Shown here piece by piece: positions 25,560-33,693 of a DNA stretch of 39,556 nt. The DNA comes from an uncultured Pelagibacteraceae bacterium (GTDB lineage Bacteria > Pseudomonadota > Alphaproteobacteria > Pelagibacterales > Pelagibacteraceae): contig CACDVM010000007.1 of the NCBI GenBank assembly GCA_902556265.1, positions 1 through 39,556 of the forward strand, read 5' to 3'. The notes beneath the pieces were generated by a model. The model worked only from the letters and a program-made list of their open reading frames with translations. It was not told the origin of the DNA and made no database searches. The position numbers and the translations under genes are program-made. Position 1 is the stretch's first letter. Each line of letters starts with the position of its first letter.

Positions 25560-26906
25560 TTAGTTCTTTTGGTTTTTTTGATAATTAGTGATACCTGTTC
25601 TCAGTTTATCAATAATCTCATCAATGTGTTTTTCTTCACATATAAATTGAGGTGCGATAATCAAACAATCACCTGTTGCTTTAAAATTTACACCCGCTTC
25701 ATAGCATGATTTAAAACATTCAAAACCAGCTTTACCAGGTTTAGTATTTAATTTCATATCAATACCGCCCATCATTCCATAACCTCTGATATTATCTACT
25801 GACTCTAAATCTTGTAGAGAAAATAAACCTTTTTGAAAATAAGGAGCTAAATTCTTTGCTCTATTAAAAATATCATCTTTCTCAAAAATGTCTTGCACCG
25901 CTAAAGCAGCAGCAACAGCAACTGGAATACCTGAGTAGGTATAACCATGAAATAATTCAACTGAACCCATTGGTGAGGCATCCATAACTGCATCATAAAT
26001 TTCATCTTTACATGCAACAACACCCATTGGCACTACACCATTAGTAGTAGCTTTTGCCATAGTCATTATATCAGGTGTAACTCCAAACTCATGTCCTGCA
26101 AAAGAAGAACCCGTTCTTCCCCAACCAGTTATTACTTCGTCAAAAATTAAAAGTATTCCATGTTTATCACAAATTTCTCTTAACTTTTGTAAATATCCTT
26201 TTGGTGGAACTAGTGTTCCAGTTGATCCAGCAATAGGTTCAACAATACATGCTGCTATATTTTCTGGACCAAAGTTACTAGCAATTCTTTCTAAATCCAT
26301 TGCCAAATCTCCGCCTGTTTCAGGTTGACCACTTACAAATTTGTGTTCAGGTAAATGAGTGTGTCTCATATGTTGAACGCCTGGCATTAAAATACTTGCA
26401 AAAGTTTTAACATTGTTAACCATTCCTCCCACAGAAACACAACCGATGTTCATTCCGTGATAACCTCTTTCTCTTCCAACAAATCTAAATCTATGTGCGT
26501 CTCCTCTTGCTCTATGATAAGCAACTGCAATTTTAATTGCTGTCTCAACAGCTGTTGATCCACAAATTGTATAAAACATTTTGTTTAAATTCCCTGGAGT
26601 ATGTTTTGAAATTCTTGTTGCTAATTCAAATGAACCACCAAAACCTTGTTGAAATGGCTGAGCGTAATCTAATGTATCTAATTGTTTAGTTACAGCTTCT
26701 GTAATTTCTTTTCTACCATGACCTAAAGGATTACAAAATAATCCTGAACTCGCATCAATTTGCGTTTTTCCATGGTGTGTTTTTAAATAAACACCTTTTG
26801 CTTCAGTAATTAATCTAGGGTTTTGTTTAAAATCTTTATTAGATGTAAATGGCATCCAATGTTCGTTTAATGAATTTGGAACTGAAGTACGATTTTCTGA
26901 GCTCAT
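25560..26906 (-). CDS. Class III omega-aminotransferase (taurine/beta-alanine:pyruvate type)
   Basis: 448 residues, PLP fold type I. Motifs: DASSGLFCNPLGHG, ICGSTAVETAIKIA, RGYHGMN, LLIFDEVITGWGRTG with the PLP Asp, and TMAKATTNGVVPMG with the Schiff-base Lys. FHGYTYSGIPVAVAAALA is typical of the beta-alanine/omega-amino acid:pyruvate group. Divergent from tauA across 189 bases and followed by ald, so taurine:pyruvate aminotransferase (Tpa) is the favoured role, giving sulfoacetaldehyde and alanine. Beta-alanine or another omega-amine remains possible. Confidence 0.85.
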   Translation of the reverse strand: MSSENRTSVPNSLNEHWMPFTSNKDFKQNPRLITEAKGVYLKTHHGKTQIDASSGLFCNPLGHGRKEITEAVTKQLDTLDYAQPFQQGFGGSFELATRISKHTPGNLNKMFYTICGSTAVETAIKIAVAYHRARGDAHRFRFVGRERGYHGMNIGCVSVGGMVNNVKTFASILMPGVQHMRHTHLPEHKFVSGQPETGGDLAMDLERIASNFGPENIAACIVEPIAGSTGTLVPPKGYLQKLREICDKHGILLIFDEVITGWGRTGSSFAGHEFGVTPDIMTMAKATTNGVVPMGVVACKDEIYDAVMDASPMGSVELFHGYTYSGIPVAVAAALAVQDIFEKDDIFNRAKNLAPYFQKGLFSLQDLESVDNIRGYGMMGGIDMKLNTKPGKAGFECFKSCYEAGVNFKATGDCLIIAPQFICEEKHIDEIIDKLRTGITNYQKNQKN

Positions 26907-26998
26907 AGAATCTTTCTTTAAATATTATGTTTTTATTATATCTTAATTAAAAGTTTCTTTAGACTAAATAGGTATAATTAACCACCAAAATAATTGAC

Positions 26999-27013
26999 AC
27001 AACTTTAAGTTGT
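26999..27013. promoter_or_regulatory. 15-base palindrome, candidate operator of the aminotransferase/tauA region
   Basis: ACAACTTTAAGTTGT is a perfect inverted repeat with 7-base arms around a central T. It overlaps the end of a TTGACA (26994-26999) and lies in the gap between the divergent aminotransferase and tauA genes. A TATAAT occurs at 27052-27057. The position suits a regulator controlling both directions, but no regulator is identified. Confidence 0.4.
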
Positions 27014-27051
27014 ATCAAAATAGACACTTTTTTGTTTTACATCTAAGTAAA

Positions 27052-27057
27052 TATAAT
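27052..27057 (+). promoter_or_regulatory. Candidate -10 of tauA
   Basis: A TATAAT hexamer 38 bases before the tauA ATG, with an SD-like AGAGG at 27086-27090 between them. No clear -35 pairs with it. In such AT-rich DNA chance hits are frequent. Confidence 0.35.
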
Positions 27058-27095
27058 TTTAACTATTAGTATTATAAATCAACAAAGAGGAACAA

Positions 27096-28037
27096 ATGAA
27101 AAAAATAATTAGTTTTCTTTTAGGATGTTTTGTGGCCCTAAACTTATCTGTTACAGCTGCTAATTCTGCTGCTAATGAAGTTAGAGTTGCTTATTTCTTA
27201 GAATGGCCAAGTCCGAACTTAGAAGACATGCAGAAGAAAAATTTTGCAAAAGCTTTAGGTGTTCCAGTAAAATGGACAAACTTCACTAATGGTGGGGCAA
27301 TGACTGATGCAATGTTAGCGGGAGATATTGATATTTCTTACTCACAAGGATTAGTACCTTTTATTAACGCGGTTAAATCTAAAGCACCAATCAAACTAGT
27401 TGATATTGCTATGGAATACGGAATGGGAGGAACAACTTGTGTTACTTCTAACGCTTCTGGAATTACAAAAGCAAACGCTACTGAGTTAGAAGGTAAAAAA
27501 GTTGCTGTTCCACTAGGAACAATGGCTGAGTATGTTTTCGATGAAAGTATGAAAGTTGTTGGAGCTGACAGAAAAAAAATGGATATTATTCAAATGGATC
27601 CTGAAGAAGGAGCTGCTGCTTTAGTAAGTGGTGATGTTGTAATGGCATGTTTATTTGGTGGTAACTCTATTAAAGCTGCAACTGCTGTAGGATCAAGATT
27701 ACTTACAGTTGATGAAGCAAGAGCTGCTGGTATCTTAGGAATAGATATTACTTCAGTAACTACTAAGTTTATGAAGGAAAATCCTGAAATGCTTAGAACT
27801 TTTATAGAAGTAACTCATGAAGCTAATGCTAGATACAAAGCTGGAAAAAGTAACATGAGCGTTATGGCTAAAGCTTCAGAAATGAAAGTTGGTGATATGA
27901 AAGAAACTTTAAGTGGTTTCAAATTCTTAACACCTGAAGAAACTAAACAATCTATGGAAAGTGGAAATCTTGATGCATTCTTAAAAGGAATGGGAACACC
28001 AAGAGGAAACGTAGACACTAGTTTCTTACCTCTATAA
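27096..28037 (+). CDS. tauA: Taurine ABC transporter, periplasmic binding protein
   Basis: 313 residues with a signal peptide of about 25 residues (ending AANSA) and an NMT1/TauA/SsuA-type binding fold. Segments: VRVAYFLEWPSPN, FTNGGAMTDAMLAGDIDIS, EGKKVAVPLGTMAEYVF and DVVMACLFGGNSI. It starts an operon with tauB and tauC, and it is divergent from a taurine-type aminotransferase. It ends before a strong hairpin, which would keep its message level above that of tauB and tauC. Taurine is the likely ligand; other sulfonates are possible. Confidence 0.9.
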   Translation: MKKIISFLLGCFVALNLSVTAANSAANEVRVAYFLEWPSPNLEDMQKKNFAKALGVPVKWTNFTNGGAMTDAMLAGDIDISYSQGLVPFINAVKSKAPIKLVDIAMEYGMGGTTCVTSNASGITKANATELEGKKVAVPLGTMAEYVFDESMKVVGADRKKMDIIQMDPEEGAAALVSGDVVMACLFGGNSIKAATAVGSRLLTVDEARAAGILGIDITSVTTKFMKENPEMLRTFIEVTHEANARYKAGKSNMSVMAKASEMKVGDMKETLSGFKFLTPEETKQSMESGNLDAFLKGMGTPRGNVDTSFLPL

Positions 28038-28059
28038 TCTTATAGAGAAAGAAAAATTT

Positions 28060-28097
28060 AATAGGCACCAATTAATTTAATTGGTGCCTATTTTTTT
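28060..28097 (+). terminator. Rho-independent terminator/attenuator between tauA and tauB
   Basis: A near-perfect inverted repeat with AATAGGCACCAATTAA at 28060-28075 and its reverse complement at 28077-28092, followed by a T run to 28097. It begins 22 bases after the tauA stop. The next gene, tauB, is co-oriented, so it acts as a partial terminator or a 3' stabiliser of tauA mRNA. Confidence 0.85.
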
Positions 28098-28123
28098 AAT
28101 TAGAATTCTAATATAAAGTTTTT

Positions 28124-28921
28124 ATGAGTGATCTAATTTCACAAAATCTAAACATGATTTTTAAAACTCCAAAGGGAGAGACTGTTCACGCATTAAAAGA
28201 TTTAAATTTTACTTTAAAAAAAGGAGAACTGTTAACAGTTCTTGGACCTTCAGGTTGTGGGAAAACAACTTTGCTAAATATCACTGCAGGATTTATCAGA
28301 CCAACCTCTGGAACTATTACTTTAAATGATAAAGAAATAGATGGACCAGGAGTTGAAAGAGGAATGGTTTTTCAACAAGGTGCTTTATTTGAATGGTTGA
28401 CAGTGTCTGAAAATGTGAACTTTGGTCTTAGAATGAAAAATAATGATCCAATCGAAACTGAAAAAAAAGTTGATGAATGGTTAGAAATTGTAGGACTAAA
28501 AGGATTTGGTAACACACCAACATATCAATTATCTGGAGGAATGCAGCAAAGAGTTGCTCTTGCAAGATGTTTAATCAATGATCCAGATTTAATTCTCATG
28601 GATGAACCCTTGGGAGCATTAGATGCTTTAACAAGAGAAAAAATGCAGTCTTTAGTTTTAAAAATTTGGAAAGAAACTGGAAAAACAATTATTTTAATAA
28701 CCCATTCTGTTGAGGAAGCTTTATTACTTGGTGAAAGGCTTTATGTAATGGCTCCTCGACCAGGTCGAATACATAAAGAATACAATCTTCCATTCGCTTC
28801 TATGGGGCTTAAACAAGATTTAAGAGAGATTAAAAAAGATAAAGATTTTTCTGCTAAGAGAGAAGAAATTTTAGAAATGATTTGGAATATGGAAGAAGAA
28901 ATTATGGGGAAAGAAATTTAA
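28124..28921 (+). CDS. tauB: Taurine ABC transporter, ATP-binding protein
   Basis: 265 residues, cytoplasmic ATPase. Walker A GPSGCGKTT, the Q-loop in VFQQGALFEW, signature LSGGMQQRVALAR, Walker B LILMDEPLGALD and the switch His in ILITHSVEEA are all present, so it should be active. The family is the nitrate/sulfonate/taurine group. Its stop is directly followed by the ATG of the permease gene with no gap. Confidence 0.93.
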   Translation: MSDLISQNLNMIFKTPKGETVHALKDLNFTLKKGELLTVLGPSGCGKTTLLNITAGFIRPTSGTITLNDKEIDGPGVERGMVFQQGALFEWLTVSENVNFGLRMKNNDPIETEKKVDEWLEIVGLKGFGNTPTYQLSGGMQQRVALARCLINDPDLILMDEPLGALDALTREKMQSLVLKIWKETGKTIILITHSVEEALLLGERLYVMAPRPGRIHKEYNLPFASMGLKQDLREIKKDKDFSAKREEILEMIWNMEEEIMGKEI

Positions 28922-30847
28922 ATGTTAACTCAAATAATAACTTTTTTAATATTTTTTTCTGTTGTTGGATGTATTCTTTATGGAAGACGTTTAATCAGAA
29001 CTGAAAAAGTTGATGCGGTTTTTGGAAATCCTGAAAGAGCTTTAGGTGGAACTCATTGGGTCATTGTCGGAAGTAGTTTTCTTCTTCTAATTTGGCTTTA
29101 TTATTCATGGGATATTGCAAAAGGTTTTTATCCAAAATCTGCTAATGAACTATGTCAAGTAGGAAAGGTAAATGACTCTTTGTTAGGATTAAAATATCAA
29201 TTTCCTATAGAAGAAAGAGAGTTTAAAAGTACTTCTCAAATTAAAAAAGAGAATAAAAACCTAGAAAAACTATCAATTGAAATAAAAAATTCTACAGAGC
29301 TTGATAATGAGCAAAAAAATATTCTTGTAAGCTTCATAGATAAAACAAATCAATTAATTCCTTTATTGACTAATGAAGACTTGCTTGAAAATGAAACAAG
29401 ACAAAAAATAGAAGATATAACTGGTAAAATTAATTTATTAACAGAAAATTTTCAAAAACCTGATTATCCATTTGAATCTGAACAAGAGCTTAACGATAGG
29501 TTAAAAGCTGTAAGTGAAGAAGGTGGTTGGGGTATTACAAAAATTGATGCTGGTTCAGGGAGTATTGAAAATACATTAGAAGTACCTCTTGTACCGGCTA
29601 CAAATAGAGGTTTAAAATTCCATACCGCAGCTCAAGAATTAAATCTAATAAGTGATGAGTTTTTCAAACTTAGAAACCATAATCCAGAGTTTAAAAATAA
29701 GATTAAAGAAATAAAAGATGAAATTAAAGTTTACAGAAATGATTTAAGCGGTAGTGAAGAAATTGCCTCTAATTACGCGAAAAATATTGTTAAAATTGCA
29801 AGAAGAATAGAGTTTGCAAGCATCTATCCACCTAATGCATTAGATAAAATGCAAAATGCTATCGTTAAATTTGATAACGCACAAATACAAGCTCAAGGTG
29901 GATTGAGATTTATTGATATATTTTTATTTCCAGCTGGAACGATTGTTGCTAGTGGACCAAGTTGTTCAGAGCAAGGTTCTGGTAGATGGCTTCCAAAACC
30001 ATCAGATACTTTTAATAAATTCATTCTAATGTCAAAACCAAGTGTTGGTTATAAAGATATTCCTTTACTATGGATAAAAATGGTTGATGTAAGTAACGTA
30101 GTTGGTTTTATTTTACCTGATTGGATTGCAGACATTTTACCAGGTAAATATCCCGTACATACTAAAGATGGAATAGTAAAACAAAATTTTAAAGGTGTAG
30201 TTCTTAAAGTTGTTACTGGTGATTTTAAATTATTAAAAGTGCCTGTTCCTTATGGACATATCTGGGATTCTTTTATGAGAGTTTTCTTAGGATTAGTTTT
30301 TGGAATTATTATAGGTGTTCCTTTAGGTTTATTCATGGGATTAAACAGATTTGCAAAAGGTTTTTTTGATCCTTTAATAGAACTTTATAGACCTGTTCCC
30401 CCTTTAGCTTGGGCACCATTAATCATTTCAGTATTAGGTATTGATAACACAGGAAAAGTATTTTTATTATTTATGGTTTCTCTTTCAATTATGATAATTT
30501 CAGCAAGAGCCGGGGCTTCTGGGACTCAACTCTCAAAAATACATGCTGCTCACTCATTGGGTGCATCCAAAAAACAAATTCTTAGATATGTAATTTTTCC
30601 AAACTCCCTGCCAGAAATTCTTACAGGTATACGTGTTGCAGTAGGTATGTGTTGGGGAACTTTAGTGGCTGCAGAATTTTTAGCTGGTACTACAGGAATA
30701 GGATTTGTTGAAAACGTTGCAAAAAAATATTTTCAGTATGAGGTTATCTGGATTACTATATTTATAATGGGAATGCTTGGTCTTTTATTTGATGTAACTT
30801 TAAGAAAAATTATAGACAAAACAATTCCATGGCGTGGAAAAGGTTAA
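28922..30847 (+). CDS. tauC: Taurine-type ABC permease with a large N-terminal extension
   Basis: 641 residues, whereas TauC/SsuC permeases are usually about 250-280. The C-terminal part from about 440 is a normal permease: FMRVFLGLVFGIIIGVPLG, LYRPVPPLAWAPLIISVLGI, and the EAA-like loop AAHSLGASKKQILRYVIFP. The extension begins with two hydrophobic helices (about 3-21 and 46-64). It continues as a polar region of about 350 residues with Lys/Glu-rich, likely coiled-coil stretches (about 95-165 and 235-300), and FLFPAGTIVASGPSCSEQG near 340. The extension would probably lie in the periplasm. Its function is unknown. Confidence 0.85.
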   Translation: MLTQIITFLIFFSVVGCILYGRRLIRTEKVDAVFGNPERALGGTHWVIVGSSFLLLIWLYYSWDIAKGFYPKSANELCQVGKVNDSLLGLKYQFPIEEREFKSTSQIKKENKNLEKLSIEIKNSTELDNEQKNILVSFIDKTNQLIPLLTNEDLLENETRQKIEDITGKINLLTENFQKPDYPFESEQELNDRLKAVSEEGGWGITKIDAGSGSIENTLEVPLVPATNRGLKFHTAAQELNLISDEFFKLRNHNPEFKNKIKEIKDEIKVYRNDLSGSEEIASNYAKNIVKIARRIEFASIYPPNALDKMQNAIVKFDNAQIQAQGGLRFIDIFLFPAGTIVASGPSCSEQGSGRWLPKPSDTFNKFILMSKPSVGYKDIPLLWIKMVDVSNVVGFILPDWIADILPGKYPVHTKDGIVKQNFKGVVLKVVTGDFKLLKVPVPYGHIWDSFMRVFLGLVFGIIIGVPLGLFMGLNRFAKGFFDPLIELYRPVPPLAWAPLIISVLGIDNTGKVFLLFMVSLSIMIISARAGASGTQLSKIHAAHSLGASKKQILRYVIFPNSLPEILTGIRVAVGMCWGTLVAAEFLAGTTGIGFVENVAKKYFQYEVIWITIFIMGMLGLLFDVTLRKIIDKTIPWRGKG

Positions 30848-30868
30848 TCATATAAATTCATTTAATAA

Positions 30869-31753
30869 ATGAAAATCATTGATTGTACTACTTATTATTC
30901 CGAAGATTTGATGCTTGATGTGCGATTTAATATTTTAGATAAATATGTTAGTAGGTTTATTGTTACTGAGTCTAAGTTCTCACATAGTGGACAAAAAAAA
31001 ACTTTAAATTTTAATATTAATAACTTTCCAAAATTTAAAGATAAAATTGAATATTTAGTAATTGAAAAAGAACCTGAGGGTATTAATACTGAAAATACTT
31101 CAAGCTCCACCAAAAGAGTGAATAGCTTATTACGAATTGAACAATCTTATAATTATATGATGAATGCCATTAAAAATGATTCAGATAATGATCTAATTTG
31201 TTTAAGTGATAATGATGAAATACCCAATTTTGAGTCAAAACAGTTTAAAAACTCAAATAGTGATATCTACATTTTTAAACAATTATTTTTTTATTATAAA
31301 TTTAATCTTTTTTATGATCTCATGCCTTGGTATGGAACAAAAGCATGTAAAAAAAAGAAATTATCATCATTTTCTTGGTTAAGAAATTTAAAAAATAAGA
31401 AGTATCCAATTTGGCGTATCGACACATTTTTTTCAAAAATTAAACAAACTAATTTAAAAATTATTGAAGATGGTGGTTGGCATTTTACTAATTTAAAAAC
31501 TGCTAAAGATATTTATACAAAACTATCAAATTTTGGGCATCATAATGAATTTGATAGTTCAGGTATTACAATTCAAGATATTCAAAAATGTATTGATGAC
31601 AGGATTGTAAATTATAATCACCAGGCAGATCAGTCAGCAGATAATAAATATAAAGCAAATTACAAACTTCAACTTATTGAAGATAAAATTCTGCCAAATT
31701 ATCTTATAAAAAATAAAGATAAGTATAAAGAGTGGTTTGATTATTATAGATGA
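30869..31753 (+). CDS. Glycosyltransferase family 17 protein
   Basis: 294 residues. The N-terminus MKIIDCTTYYSEDLMLDVRF, then DKYVSRFIVTESKFSHSG, and CLSDNDEIP (about 112-119) as the metal-binding DxD region match GT17 (PF04724). A late EDGGWHFTNL fits the GWH motif of this family. In eukaryotes GT17 adds bisecting GlcNAc; bacterial members are uncharacterised and usually sit in surface-glycan loci. It is odd to find it 21 bases after a taurine permease. It overlaps the next gene by 4 bases. Confidence 0.8.
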   Translation: MKIIDCTTYYSEDLMLDVRFNILDKYVSRFIVTESKFSHSGQKKTLNFNINNFPKFKDKIEYLVIEKEPEGINTENTSSSTKRVNSLLRIEQSYNYMMNAIKNDSDNDLICLSDNDEIPNFESKQFKNSNSDIYIFKQLFFYYKFNLFYDLMPWYGTKACKKKKLSSFSWLRNLKNKKYPIWRIDTFFSKIKQTNLKIIEDGGWHFTNLKTAKDIYTKLSNFGHHNEFDSSGITIQDIQKCIDDRIVNYNHQADQSADNKYKANYKLQLIEDKILPNYLIKNKDKYKEWFDYYR

Positions 31754-32688
31754 TTAACTGGGGTATTTTAGGTTTTGGTCGAATGGGTTCAGCATTTGCA
31801 AATGCTGTTGAAGAAACATCAAATTCAAAATTAATTAGTATTGCCAGTAAATCTGGGAAAACTTTTAAAAATTTTAAAAATGAAACCTATGATGATTTAA
31901 TTCAAAACAAAAATATTGATGCCATTTATATTTCCACTTTAAATAATACTCACATAGAACTAATTCAAAAAGTTTTAAAAGAAGAAAAAAAAATTTTATG
32001 TGAAAAACCAGTATCTATATCTGTTGTTGATTTATCAAAAATAAAAAAATTAATTTTAGAAAAAAAAATTCAATTTTATGAGGCTATTGCTTATTACTCA
32101 CATCCTCAAACACTCGAATTATTAAATTTATTAAACCATGATGAAATTGGTGAGATTCAAAGTGTAGAAAGTAATTTTGGTTTTAAAGCAAAATTTAATC
32201 CATCATCAAGATTATTCAATAAATCATTAGGTGGAGGTGCTATTTATGACTTAGGCTGTTATCCTTTGAGCTTTTTAATGTTATTGACCAAAAATCCTGA
32301 AAAGATAGTTATAAAATCTAAGACTTTAAATTATTCTAAGTCAAAAGTTGATGACGATGCAACTGCAATTTTAGATTATGATAATAAATTCGAAGGTAAA
32401 ATACATGTAAGCTTTAAAAAAGATCTAAATAATGTTTGTAAAATAAATGGAACAAAAGGTTTTATAAAGATAAATGAGCCTTGGCTTCCTGGAAAAAATT
32501 CAACCATAGAGGTTTCAAGCAATAAACATTTTTATATTAAATCAATTAATTCTAAACTGTCAATTTATGCAAATCAGATTGAAAAAGTTTCTCAAAGCTT
32601 TATGGATAAAAATGCGAAATTAAATTTATTTAATATTGAAAAATCATTGATTAATATGAAATTAACGAGTAATTGGTTGAATGATTAA
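31750..32688 (+). CDS. Gfo/Idh/MocA-family oxidoreductase
   Basis: 312 residues. NAD(P)-binding Rossmann start INWGILGFGRMGSAFA, then AIYISTLNNTHIEL and KKILCEKPVSI with the conserved EKP, and a C-terminal alpha/beta domain with GGGAIYDLGCYPLSFL (likely substrate-binding and catalytic region). The family reduces or oxidises sugars, inositols and related compounds; the substrate is unknown. Coupled to GT17 by a 4-base overlap and to the next dehydrogenase by an 8-base overlap. Confidence 0.85.
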   Translation: MINWGILGFGRMGSAFANAVEETSNSKLISIASKSGKTFKNFKNETYDDLIQNKNIDAIYISTLNNTHIELIQKVLKEEKKILCEKPVSISVVDLSKIKKLILEKKIQFYEAIAYYSHPQTLELLNLLNHDEIGEIQSVESNFGFKAKFNPSSRLFNKSLGGGAIYDLGCYPLSFLMLLTKNPEKIVIKSKTLNYSKSKVDDDATAILDYDNKFEGKIHVSFKKDLNNVCKINGTKGFIKINEPWLPGKNSTIEVSSNKHFYIKSINSKLSIYANQIEKVSQSFMDKNAKLNLFNIEKSLINMKLTSNWLND

Positions 32689-33688
32689 AACTTCTGAACT
32701 CAAAAAATTAGTATCAAAAATATTTATTAAACATGGTTTGTCTAAAACTGATGCTGTTATTTCATCAAACGCTTTGATAAATGCAGAATTAGTTGGTGCT
32801 TATGGTCATGGCTTATCACGATTAAAAATGTACTGCGATCGAATAAAAAAAAAAGTTATTAATCCAAAACCAAAAATAAGAATTAAAAAAATATCACAAT
32901 CAATTTCTCATATAGATGCAAATAATAGTATTGGTTTTGTTGCTGCTGATATTGCTATCAAAACAGCAATTCAAAAGGCAAAAAAAACTGGAATTGGTAT
33001 GGTTGCAGTAAAAAATAGTGGTCACTATGGTCTCTCAGGGTATTATGCTGAGCAAGCTGTTAAAAAAAATTTGATAACAATGATTTATACTAATGCTCCT
33101 CCTGCTGTAGCTCCACATGGTGCTTTAAAAAGTTTATTCGGGACCAATCCAATTTGTTTTGGAACACCGACAGGATCTAATGTTCCTTTTATATTGGATA
33201 CTTCAATTTCAATGATCAATAGAGGAAAGATTAGGGTTGCAGCAAGAAATAATCAAAAAATTCCTGAAGGTGTTGCTTTGGATAAATTTGGTAGACCAAC
33301 TACAGATGCAAAAAAAGCACTTGAAGGTGTACAATTACCAATAGCAGGTTTTAGAGGGTCAGGTTTGGCTTGGATGGTAGATATACTAAGTGGAGTATTG
33401 ACTGGTGGGAACCATGCAGGAAAAGTTAAGGATCCTTTTGATGATTTTTCAGGTCCACAAAATATTGGTCATTTGTTCATCACATTTAAAACAAATTTAT
33501 TTGTAAACAATTTTAATAGCAGAATTAAGAATAATATTAAGACAATTAAAAAATTGCCAAAAATTAAAGGAATTAAAGAAATAATGTATCCTGGTCAAAA
33601 TAAATATAAAAGATTCAAAATGAATTCAAAAAAAGAAATAAATATAACTAACAGTATTAAAGAGGATTTAAAAATTCTTAATAATTAA
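32681..33688 (+). CDS. Ldh_2-family malate/(sulfo)lactate-type dehydrogenase
   Basis: 335 residues of the Ldh_2 family (PF02615), which includes malate, ureidoglycolate, delta-1-piperideine-2-carboxylate and ComC-type sulfolactate dehydrogenases. Visible: AELVGAYGHGLSRL, VKNSGHYGLSGYYAEQA with the catalytic His, PICFGTPTG, and IPEGVALDKFGRPTTDAK. The C-terminal LPIAGFRGSGLAWMVDIL is the cofactor-side motif. Given the taurine and sulfopropanediol-type neighbours, sulfolactate is an attractive but unproven substrate. The C-terminal tail is Lys-rich. Confidence 0.85.
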   Translation: MIKTSELKKLVSKIFIKHGLSKTDAVISSNALINAELVGAYGHGLSRLKMYCDRIKKKVINPKPKIRIKKISQSISHIDANNSIGFVAADIAIKTAIQKAKKTGIGMVAVKNSGHYGLSGYYAEQAVKKNLITMIYTNAPPAVAPHGALKSLFGTNPICFGTPTGSNVPFILDTSISMINRGKIRVAARNNQKIPEGVALDKFGRPTTDAKKALEGVQLPIAGFRGSGLAWMVDILSGVLTGGNHAGKVKDPFDDFSGPQNIGHLFITFKTNLFVNNFNSRIKNNIKTIKKLPKIKGIKEIMYPGQNKYKRFKMNSKKEINITNSIKEDLKILNN

Positions 33689-33693
33689 AACTT

